From NCBI GenBank assembly GCA_017506865.1, contig JAFCMP010000037.1, forward strand, positions 186,001 through 250,000: DNA of 64,000 nucleotides, given 5' to 3'. Numbering within the stretch: position 1 is the stretch's first letter; every line of letters starts with the position of its first letter. The DNA is from Tribonema minus. Lineage: Eukaryota; Sar; Xanthophyceae; Tribonematales; Tribonemataceae. The notes below the pieces were generated by a model. The model had not been told where the DNA came from. It did no database searches and saw only the letters and a program-made list of their open reading frames with translations. Made by a program: the position numbers and the translations under genes. Of this stretch, positions 12,801 to 22,076 are shown one piece after another.

Positions 12801-15800
12801 CGCCGCCGCGGGGGGGCTGGCCGCGCGCTTCCTGGCGGCAGCGGCGGCGCCACCTCCATTCGGCGCGCTGCTGCCGCCGCCGCCGCCGCTGCCACCGCCT
12901 GTACCGCAGGTCATAAGCACCTCCACCCACACAGGTGCGCGCTTGGCGCCCGGCTCGCCGCCCGCGCCGCCGTGCGCCGCAGCGTTTCGCAGGTCGATGA
13001 CGATAGGCGCGGAGGCCGACGCGCCCTTGCGCGCGCGCGCGGGCGGCGGCACGGGCGGCATCGGGTCCAGACAGGTGACGTACCTGGCGTGGCGGGGGCG
13101 TGCGGGGGCATGTGAGAGGGCAATGATGCAAGCTTCATTGGAACATACCTCTACGTACATGCAAGTATTGGCGAGAAAGCGGTGCGGGGTTCAAGACGCG
13201 CGGGCGCGCACGCGCGGCGTCGCATGACGTTGCTGCTCGCCGCTGCACGGTGTACGCGCGACTGTCTGTGCTGGCGGCGGTGGCGATAACAAAATCAGAC
13301 TTTCACGAAGGGCAAAGTGAAGGGTGGAGCTGGCGTGCGGGCATGGCGCTCATGGCTCCTGTGCGCACAGGAGTGTCACGCGCTGCGCACCCCTTACCTC
13401 ATTCCTGATCTCAACACCTTGGCCCTAATCTTTGGCCAAACATGAACTCCAAGCCTAGCCCTTACCATGATCCTGACACTGCGGTGATTGAGCCAACACT
13501 ACGAACGCTGCCAATTTTCAAGCGCGCAGTGGTCCCGACCGGCAGTAGCCATCAGCCGACATGCACAACGTGAGTTTGTGGATACTCACTCACGTACGTG
13601 TGCGGGCAGCATCGCGGCGCTTCGCCAACGAGAGACGGCATGGCGACAGGAATCAGCACAGTGACGCTGCGACAGTGTTGCCAATAGCGGTGCGCGAGCG
13701 GCGTGCGCGCGGCAGCGGACGCGGGACTCACCTCGCCTGCAGTCCCATGCCCCTGCACAGCGCGAGGAAGATCTGCAAGACGCACGAGCGACGGGGACGC
13801 AAGGCGACCAACAAAGAGAGCAGAGGTCGAAATTGAGTGACAGCTTAGCGGTGTAAGCTGAATACTGATGGGGCTAATGACACGAGTTCAATGCCTACGG
13901 GAAGCACACTGTGAAAGAGTACAAAACAACTAGCTTCAGCAACCTGTAAAAAGATTTGTTTGTATAGAGTGGGTGCGCAGGTACGCTGCTGCGTATGGGG
14001 AAAGGTGGGTACCGCGTGCAACCAGGCGCACCGCTGCCGCAGTGTAGCGGTCCCGCTCGTGAGGCGCTGCGGCACACGACCGGGTCCTGTGTCCTGCAGA
14101 GTTCTAACCACATGGGGATCTAGTCAACATGAGCCGTGTTGGCTCCAGAGCGCTGCGCGGCGAGAGCCCTGCGCTGCAGCGCATACGCCAGCTGGCGCGC
14201 ACGCGCACGCGATGAAGGCACACGAATTGCGGTGCCGACAGCGCCACATTCCCAAATCCTGCGCACGTGCGCTCAGTACCCGACCCAAGACGGGCGCTGC
14301 CATACGCCGCAGTGCGCTGCCGCTGGTGCCCCCCCCCCCCCCCCGCCCACCCCGCACCGCCGCAGCGTAAGCGCGGGAAACAAAGAGAACGCGTGTGCGC
14401 ACCTGCACGACCTCGTGGCTGGTGGCGCGCTGCCTGTCGAGCGCTGCGATGAGAACCCCTGCGCGCGACCCCGCGCCGCCGTCCTCGTCCGCCACCCCCT
14501 CCCCCCCCGCGCCCCCTATCACGCGCAGCCACAGCCGCGCCCACGCCATCAGCCGCCCCAGCCCCTCGCGCGTCGCCCAGTACGATGACGGCGGCGGCGG
14601 CGGCGGCGGCGGTGCGTGCGCTGCGGAGCGCTGCTGCGAGCCCGCGGCGGCGGCGCCCTGCTGCTGCTGCTGCTGGTGGTGGTGCTGCCGCGCCTCGGGC
14701 GCGTCGAAGACGTCCAGCGGCAGGCACGAGACTGCCGCCGCCTGCAGCACCTTGTCGCTGGACCAGCGGCCGACGAGGATCGCCCTGGTGACGCAGTGGT
14801 GAAGCGGTCGTGAGAGCGGGCGTAAGATTCCAATGGCATCAACAGAGCGCAGTACATGTCTGTTTTCATGACTTACGAAACAAAAGTATGATGAAGTATT
14901 TCAAAACATCTCATTTCACTGGCCGGTGGGCGTGAGCTGGCCACACCCAGATCCCTCGCGGCTGCCGCAGATCCCTTACTATGGCAGAGGTGAGCACGTG
15001 AAGCGCACGCCCTCAAAGCCAATACTGCTGGCGTTCTATTGCGGCGCGCTCACGGGGACCGCAGGCGATCGTCGTGCGCAGCGCCGAGCTCTGAGCATTG
15101 AGCACTGAGGAGCAGTCCTGGGCGCTGCTGTACATGAGACAGCGCACCAATGCGCAGCGCGGCGCGGACCTGAAACGTCTGCGCGGCAACGCGCAGCCGG
15201 ATTCCGCGCTGTTCAAGCAGGCCTGATCACAGATGCATAGGCACATGATTGAGCACTGACGCGCATCTGACCTGGAGAGCAGCGCGGCGAGGTGCACGCG
15301 GTGCATGGCGACAGCGAGCGCCTTTTCCGCGGCGTTCGCACGTCTGCAGAGGCGGAGACGGCGGCGGCGGCAGCGGCGGCAGCAGCGGTGGCGGCAGCGG
15401 CGGCGGCGGCGGCAAGAGGAGGGCGCGGAGCGAGATGAGGCTGACGTGAACATGATGACGGCCCGTCGCAGCACACACATTCTTGCAGCAGAAACACAAA
15501 CAAGGTTGTTCCCGTCTGTTGCAGCTAGGTGGCGCTGCTCTGCCGGCGACAGCCGCCCGTTGCAGCTAGGTGGCGCAGCACTGCCGGCGACAGCGCAGTG
15601 TGCGTGCAACATGTGGGTATGAAGCGAGGCACTTGATGAATATATTGAGGTGCATATTGAAAGGTCTTACGGTGCACGCATGGACTCGGGCGGGGCGGCG
15701 GTGGTGCTGCCGTCAATAGCATTGCAAGTTGCATGAATTGCATCGCAAGTTGCATGAATTAGCACTGCCGTAGCATCATGTGACAAGAGCAGGAAGCGGA

Positions 15801-16878
15801 ATGAGGCTTCGGTTCGCTGTGACTGCGCAGGTTCAGACCGGCACCGGCAGCTGGCAGCGCGCGCCGAAGTGCAGGCGCTCACGACGGTGAAGCTGCGTGC
15901 GGCTGCGCGCGTTTCAAGTGCATGGCGACGCGCCATCACGTCCACGCACATCTCTCGTGAGCTTGCGCGTGATGATGAATGTGCAATCGATCGGTCGTGC
16001 CAGTCAGTGTCAAGAAGCACATGCTGCTGGCACAATGGCAAACGCCGCAGATGCCAGCAGCAAACGCAGCGCATGCAGCGCGGCGCGCGGCTCACCTGGG
16101 CGCCCTCCCCTTCCCCTTGCCCTTGGCGCGCGGCGCGCCGCCGGCGCCGGCGCCGCCCACATCCTGCGCCGAGAGCTCCACCGTGATTTCGCCGGTCGCC
16201 GCGTCGAGCTGCACGCGCTCTCCCTCTTCGTTGCACCATCCGCCTGCGTCGATTATCGCACAGCAGTCCTTGAAGTTCGAAACAGTACAGATGCTTATGA
16301 GGGCGGAGCTGGATAGCGTGCACGTCTGATGCGCGCTTGCGTACGCGGTAAGTGCGTGCACCCCGCGCCGTGCATTGAACAAGTTCGTGCTTGTCCAGCT
16401 GGGGCTGTAAGATGTGCATCATGATGACACTGCGCTGCGGGGAGTGTCCTTGACTGTGTACACCAAGCGGCGAATGTCGTTCCTCACTGCACTCAACGTC
16501 ATCAGGGTAGACATGAAGGTGACGTTGTCAGCAAGCCGCCATGACAACGAGGTTATCAGCACCAGCTCCTAGCTGGTGGGTGAAGCGATGACGATGCTGG
16601 CCTGATGGGCCTTTGCAGCAACAAGTGTTGATGGGGCAGGCATTAATTTCGTAGTCAAGTGGATAGCCAACCATCCAACAAGAGGCCTTGAGTTGACATG
16701 ATGCCTGACGTCAAAGGCAGAGACAGCCGCCACCACGGTTTCCTGCCAAAACTTCACAGCCGGCACAAAACCTCATCGGCAAATACGTCGACATCAGCAA
16801 TTTGAGGAGCTTGCCTGCTTGTCCATCATCCCCTGCCTCCCAGTCGAGCTCATCCTCCGCTCCCTCCTCCCAATCCAT
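1419..16878 (-). CDS. XPC: DNA repair protein Rad4/XPC (multi-exon)
   Basis: Damage-recognition factor that starts global-genome nucleotide excision repair in the nucleus. Exons read on the minus strand: 16878-16815 (GC donor, tentative), 16243-16096, 15343-15272, 14784-14403, 13772-13732, 13083-11610, 10757-10635, 8119-8016, 6907-6773, 5208-5083, 3892-3647, 2423-2361, 1577-1419 (TGA). The start gives an acidic N-terminus (MDWEEGAEDELDWEAGDDGQ). The transglutaminase-like core includes RVHLAALLSR, IFLALCRGMGLQARYVTCLDP and WVHVDCLRDLIDEPLS. BHD1 includes AREPIPATLAALKRH and AKPVGAVKGHMVYSR. BHD2/3 includes LYGHWQTEPYRPPPAVNG, RALGVDCAPAK and VGFAFKSGRGVP. The tail (EKAVLKRWKRLLQHLLKRMR) is the usual basic Rad4 end. 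Placed junctions agree in phase. The exon at 8119 needs a phase-1 predecessor, so at least one exon between 8.2 and 10.6 kb is missing; an RVTRRR-coding stretch near 9000 is a weak candidate. The large exon 13083-11610 encodes a low-complexity Lys/Ser/Glu/Ala insert, as is typical in this family. Confidence 0.93.
1605..1628. repeat. Poly-G run of 24 (poly-C in the XPC sense)
   Basis: Homopolymer located 28 bases upstream of the acceptor of the last XPC exon. Read in the sense direction it is a C24 tract, in the place of a polypyrimidine tract. Confidence 0.9.
3230..3640. repeat. Diverged ~30-bp minisatellite in an XPC intron
   Basis: Repeated units resemble atgatgagcgctgctgacaa. They run through the intron immediately after the BHD3 exon donor (3647) and grade into the exon edge. 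Unit length varies around 28-31 bp and the copies are strongly diverged. Confidence 0.6.
3936..3953. repeat. Poly-G run of 18 upstream of the BHD3 exon acceptor
   Basis: In the XPC sense this is a C-tract followed by more C-rich sequence, lying 44-61 bases before the acceptor at 3893. Confidence 0.85.
4080..4174. repeat. 30-bp tandem repeat with internal inverted symmetry
   Basis: Three units alternate gcgcacttgctctgagcac and acttgctcagag. GTGCTCAGAGC and GCTCTGAGCAC are reverse complements, so each unit can fold back on itself. The block lies inside the XPC intron between the exons at 5083 and 3892. Confidence 0.8.
5197..5640 (-). repeat. Three tandem ~150-bp copies across the acceptor of an XPC exon
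   Basis: The plus-strand string cctggagtacacctgc occurs at 5197, 5347 and 5502 (spacing 150 and 155). Similar flanks follow, such as atggcatc.agc and gtgcttgagc.tcgtg. The first copy is the true start of the BHD exon (acceptor at 5209, coding VYSRADVGE). The other two are diverged copies in the upstream intron, each keeping an AG-GTGTACTCC-like junction. Confidence 0.85.
6851..7022 (-). repeat. 86-bp tandem duplication across the acceptor of the XPC BHD1 exon
   Basis: gtactggctgtgccgc starts at 6851 and again at 6937. The two copies are nearly identical through the exon edge (gggctcgcgcgccacctg) and into the intron. The copy nearer the rest of the exon (acceptor 6908) is in frame with BHD1; the second is an intronic duplicate with an intact AG. 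Confidence 0.9.
8479..8573. repeat. Perfect 35-bp inverted repeat with 25-bp spacer
   Basis: Arms at 8479-8513 and 8539-8573 are exact reverse complements. The spacer contains a near-copy of part of the left arm (gcgccgcgtcatcgccgtga), so a direct and an inverted duplication are combined. It lies in an intron of XPC and could form a very stable hairpin. Confidence 0.92.
9725..9817. repeat. (CAG)n trinucleotide array, about 28 units
   Basis: An almost pure CAG/CTG run inside an XPC intron. It opens poly-Ala, poly-Ser/Gln and poly-Cys frames, but no coding context supports translation. Confidence 0.9.
10635..10945 (-). repeat. Functional XPC exon plus decayed tandem copy (period ~174)
   Basis: The exon 10757-10635 encodes SWVHVDCLRDLIDEPLS. 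Its upstream duplicate, with acceptor near 10932, reads FHVECLRDLIDIPLSALEN. It keeps a CAG acceptor and the first ~20 codons but then diverges. The plus-strand string tcaatgaggtcgcgcaggca is shared by both. Confidence 0.85.
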
Positions 16879-17162
16879 GTTGGCGCGCTGGGATACTTAA
16901 ATCCGATTGTGCTCTGTTGTTGCACCCGCTTGTCTGCTTGTTGCGTGCTACGCCTGCCTGTTACTGCTGGTGCAGCATAGCAAGCGCGCGCAATCAATGA
17001 ATCTCTCGCTGTGTCCTGCATTCGCGCCCTTAAGTTCGCCTTGAACTTCAACTTCAGCGAGAAAGAAAAAACACACACACACGAAGCAAGGCAGCCGCCG
17101 TCGTTTCCTTCATCAGCTTGTCGTACGAGGCCAGCAAGCTGTCGTTGAGGAGCTCATCAAGC
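16879..17162. promoter_or_regulatory. Divergent promoter between XPC and the At4g14100-like gene
   Basis: The two start codons face away from each other 284 bp apart. The interval holds ttggcgcgc directly at the XPC start (E2F-like by sequence only) and a gaacttcaacttcagcgag block. No clear TATA box is visible. The bidirectional promoter role is inferred from the geometry. Confidence 0.5.
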
Positions 17163-20100
17163 ATGACATCAGGACTGCTCTTGGCCTTCCTGGTGCTGCT
17201 CTCGTTGCACGTGGCATCATGTGAGAGCTAATTACACATCTGATTCCGCATAAGGTTAGCTTTGTTGGAGCAGATCTGTTGGCATTTTTCGCTGTAGGCA
17301 AATCATGCTCCCTAGCCAAATGAAGTCAGCATCAGCATTATCAAGCTGCATTTGTTAGCACTATGTACTCATTGACAACAAATCCGAAACTGAGCTCTGC
17401 TAGCCCAATGAAGTCAGCATCAGCATTATCAAGCTGCACCTGTTAGCACTATATACTAATTGACAACAAATCCGAAACTGAGCTCAGGGTTTCTATTGTG
17501 TCATTTCAGGTCGGGTGTTTGCAGCCGAGGACCCCATCCCAGGCCCGTGGCCCGACTCCTTCTTCGCCACGCTGGCACGCAATGGTACCAAAGCGGACGG
17601 GGCACCCACAGGCACGGACGTGCAGGCCAAGTACTACGACTACTCCAACCGCAACGCACCGTTGTATCGGTGAGCAGAAGCCAACAACAGCGTCTCGTGC
17701 ACGCGCACGTATTACATGTGTGTGCGCTTGGACGCTGTGATGTGGTGATGGTGGCATCCCAGGTGGATGCTGAGGCGCAGACCTCATGTGTTGCTACACG
17801 TGTCAAGCTGCAACACGAACTGCACCTGGCGTTGCTGCTCGTGACTCTGAGATTTGCTGCGCCTCAAAATGGTTGCACACTGAATCGGACACCTGAACAT
17901 CTGCTGATGTCAACATGTCCCGTACTCATCGTACGTCAACACTGCTCGCCCCCTGCTGCCCCCTGACGGAGACAACAGCAACACTAGCATAACACGACGC
18001 TGACGTGTGCTGTGCCTGCTGCGGTGACTTTACTTCCAGGCAAGACTGCTCCAAGAACGGCATCACCAGCACGTTCCTGCTGCTGGGAAAGGAGGGCTAC
18101 ATCTTCACAAAGGCCAGCGAAGCGTGCGTGCACGTCACGCTGCCGGTGGCCGTGGTGAAGCCCGAGTGGATGCAGGGTGGCGAGTACCAGGGTACTGAGG
18201 TACGCCGAGTGACCGCCGTTCATGAGTGATTTGTGCCGTAGACCTGACATTTACAAGAACATGATTGAATCAGATCAGGTCAGGAGAAGCGTCAGCCACC
18301 AACACCAAGAGCTCAACACTCTGAATTACTCACAGCCGCAGCATCAGACATCGCTCCTGTGCGCCCGCTGGAGAGTGCGCGCGTTGTAGGCCGCTTGAAG
18401 AATGAAGGCTAATGACGGTCATGTCTGCTCGCCACCTAGGTCAAGGCAGGGTGCTGTTTTCTCGCCTCGGATCCCGCAGCGAGCAGTCGTTGTGGAGTGA
18501 TTCTGTGTTGAAAATGTCTGCACCACAACGCGGCGGCAGGCGCGAAAACTACCCGGGCCAGCTGTGCTCGAAGGCGCGTTCTCTCTTGACGATGGGGGGG
18601 TAGCTGTACCAAGTCCTCTTCAAGTCCTCTTGTTTCGTGCACAGGTCTCCCTGACCGATCCTGCAGTGGTTCAACCACATACCCCCGATGTACATTGAAA
18701 CGGATGGAGCTTCCATCTTTCCTCAGACTATGGTTGATTTGCAAGCGCCGCATCTTCTCCTTGGCAACTCTTGCCTGCTTGATGCTGGAGACATATTACT
18801 TCTGCTAACCGCCGCATGCGCTGTCCCTGTTCCTGCCCGCTCTCTGGCGCAGGTGGTCAACAACGTGCCCAGCAACCTGGTACATCACAGGGTGCGCTTG
18901 TGCTCACATTGGTTGCGGTGTCTTTGGCACAGCTGGTCTCATACTCACCCAGCGACTGACTACATGCACAAGTAAGGTTTGCAGTTGTTGCCGTGTTCCG
19001 CGCCTCGTGCTGCATTGCTCAGCAGTGGCAGCGTATGTGCAGTGTACGGGCTGTAGGGGCTGGAGCCTCCACCTACAGGACACGTACACTCATAGGCGCA
19101 TGCATGACGGGCCAGGCGGGCTAGGACAGATCGACTGACTGTAATGTGCGCACAACGCAACAAGCGACCGTCACAAACGGCATGACTAGCATACGGGCCT
19201 ATGCGCAGCATAATTCACAAGATAGTGCGCTGACGACTAGGCTCATATGGCAGAGTCCATCATGCTGACCTTGACGTGTGCTGCTCCATGGAAATCACAG
19301 CGCAGCTGAACTATGCACACTCCCCTTTGCAGTGCAAAGACGCCGTCTGTGCCGTCCTGTCGCAGTGCACCCCGGCGTTGCGACAGGATCAGGTGCTCGT
19401 TTCATGCGCGCCATTGTACGTGGCGCACACCGTGACGCCGCAGCCGCTGCTCCTGCCGCCGTCGCTGCTGCCTCCGTGCCGGCCGCAGTGGATCAAGGCG
19501 GACCACCGCTACTACGAGTCCGTCACGGCGCCCAAACGGCCCACGCGCGTGTTCACGCCCTTTGACCAGCTCGGCACGGCGCATCAGGTGCGTTCGCGCG
19601 CGCTGCTGTGAACTTCATTGAGTTGCACGGGACCTGTTACCCAATAGTTTTGCCTGCGCAGTGCTGCTTGCTTGTGGCGCCGCTGCACGAAAGCCTTTCG
19701 GCCGGCCGACGTGGGGGGCGTACGCATTCATCGATTGTTGCAGCAGCGGCGACGCTGTGCTATCACCGTGCATGTGCGGGCCGCAACATCAGTCTGTGTC
19801 ACCATCTGGCTTTGCGCAAGTCCTCAGAATAATCGCGGTCGGGGTCCACGAGAATGAATCTGCCGATGTTGCAGTGACAGCGCATATGCGTTAGGGCTGT
19901 GTGTAGGCAGCAGCCTTCTACTGCAGCCTCTGACTTAGATTTGGGTCAGGTTATCCCCCAACTTTAACCCCGTTGATTGTGCGTCGCGCGCTGCTCGCTG
20001 CTTGACACGGCAGGGTCATCGCTTGTGCACTGTTGCCGAGCACGCCTGTTGCCCGGCGACGAGGACATCAGAATCTGTTGTATGGTTGAATGCGGTTCGG

Positions 20101-20591
20101 AGCGTTTCACTGACAGGGACGCGATTTGTTGCAGCCAGGCAATCCTGACAATCCCATGTCCTGAGCTACACGTATATGCAGACAATCCCTGGGCAGCCAA
20201 TTTCACTGCAGCATCCCTTATGAGGGTGTAGGCAAGGATCAGTGCACACATTGCAGGTCACGCGCGTTGGCGCTCAGCTGCGACACCTCGAGCAGTACAT
20301 ACGTACCCGCCCGTATCCCGATACGGGTATCGTCCTTCCTGCGTGGCACCCCCATGACACTCCTGCCCGTCGGCCGCTCCTGTCCGCCAGGAGGACTACG
20401 GAACGTTCACCGAGGTGCAGCACACGCCGGGAACGTTCGACATACCGGCGTACTGCCCCGCGGCGCCCGCGCTGTTGTTGCTCGATACGACGCCCGAGCT
20501 CGCTGCGCGGGGCGCGCTGAGCGTTGCGCGCGGCCTCGGTGCCACTGGCGGCGTCGGCAGGGCTGTGGACCCGGCGGGCTGCTTCATTTGA
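17163..20591 (+). CDS. Secreted At4g14100-like protein (six exons, 234 aa)
   Basis: Exons 17163-17220, 17510-17669, 18040-18199, 18853-18879, 19489-19587 and 20391-20591 join in phase to 234 residues. Exon 1 is a signal peptide (MTSGLLLAFLVLLSLHVAS). The body follows the At4g14100/At3g23760-type plant family: PWPDSFFATL, YYDYSNRNAPLYR, CVHVTLPVAVVKPEWM, WIKADHRYYESV, KRPTRVF and GTFDIPAYC. These align with the PWPEQF, LWYDWPNGRN, VEVGILRPNWL, DFIWYYED, KRPV and APVYCF blocks I recall for the family. A 27-nt micro-exon (VVNNVPSNL) restores the exact spacing between the YQGT and WIKADH blocks. Only the plant automatic annotation as a glycosyl transferase is known to me; biochemical function is unproven. 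Beyond the usual Cys-Phe end the protein has ~45 extra residues (PAAPALLLLDTTPELAARG). Confidence 0.78.
17312..17487. repeat. 88-bp tandem duplication in intron 1
   Basis: atgaagtcagcatcagcatt begins at 17320 and again at 17408. The two units are almost identical. The second ends about 22 bases before the exon 2 acceptor at 17509. Confidence 0.92.
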
Positions 20592-22076
20592 AGTTCAGTT
20601 CTGAAAGCGCCGCTGTCTCGCGGTCTATGCGCCGCTCATTCCATGCTCTGTGATACGTCGTGCCATTTTGCGGTGCCGCGGAGCGCTGCAGCGTAGCGGC
20701 GTCGGCACACCTGTAGCGCAGATGTCAAGTTGAGGTTGAGTTGCCGTCTCTTCCTCCCCCTCTTTCACCGGTTATCGAGTCCCGCTTGCGTGGCTGCTGC
20801 CCGCTACATAGCCCACGATGGCTGTGGCTGCAGTGCGCAGGTGCCGTTAATAGTGTCACGTGCTGAGACCATCTAGACGCATAGACCCCTGCCCTTACTG
20901 GAGAATGGCTGTGCGATCCGGCTGCTGCGCTGGCGCACACGCTGCAGTCGGGTGCATTCACATACACGATGCCAAATAAAGTATGCCTTGTTAGTTAGGT
21001 CCAATGTATGCATGGCTGGCAAGATAGTTCAGCAGCGCTTTCAGCCGGCAGCGTTGATGCTGGAACACATTCTACATGGACAACGTCGTGCGCATCACAC
21101 CAATTCATTGATGGATGCTGACATCATGCTGATCTTATGCTACAATGCTCTCTGCTTGTCTGCGGAGTTTTGTCGCCAGCAATGATGCTGCCACTGCATG
21201 CGCTGCCTGCTTATGCAACGCACGTCTGTACTTCATGGCCTTGGGTATATGAAGGCCCCGAAGGAGACCAGGTGTCCTGCATGTTTCTACAGTGTTTACT
21301 GTTCAAGTTGTGGTGTCCATCGTGTCAATTGCACACATGTGTGTCAGCCTGCATCATGGTGTTTATAGTGGCATGCGAACAACTCCATCTTATACGTACC
21401 AGCTATATGAGACAGAGGTGACATTTGCAGTGGCTGCAACGGTGTCACCAGTGCTGTATGTTGGGGCATGCATGAGCATACATGGCCCACTGGCAATCCG
21501 CATGTTGCTGTGCGACAGCCATGAATGAATGATTCAATGCCATAATGCTGGTTCCGACATTGCATACAGCACAGATCCGCACATTGTGTAGTCCAACAGT
21601 ACACATTCCTATACACATACGCATACGGTACGCAATGCCATGCTATACTATTAGCATATAGCCTGTCCTGCACAGATCACAATGTCAGGTTGCTCAGTAC
21701 ACCTTGCAAATTGATTTTTGCGCACAAACCGCGCCACACAGTTTGTGCCTTGTGATGCTGTGATGTATCTGTGGTACTGCACACACACAGTGCACTTGTA
21801 ATTATTCACAAGACACCAAAACCATGGTCGCCCCTTTTGTTGCATTCAAGGCAAATCAGGCTTGCCAAGATTCGCACTCCGCTTTTCGCATCTGCTCCTC
21901 CCGCGCGATGCTCTTACGCCGCAAAACAAATCGAATCTTGCAACATGCACACCTGGCTGGCACGCACGACGACGGCCTGTTAGCTGTGAGCTTCGAGAGA
22001 TTCAGCATGATCACCACTCGCCACAACACAATCACCTGCACGCACAATACAGCTGCGGAAGCTGTGCCAGCCCACG
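20592..22076. other. Intergenic region, nothing recognised
   Basis: This lies between the At4g14100-like stop and the first phosphoesterase exon. Open frames are short and carry no family motif. I see no repeat array or transposon in it. Confidence 0.5.

Noticed and set aside
11618-13227. Long plus-strand frames (up to 288 codons) opposite the large XPC exon
   Set aside because: They are GC-rich shadows made of Ala, Pro, Leu and Ser runs. The minus frame fits Rad4 motifs and splice phases, and the plus frames show no motif or junction support.
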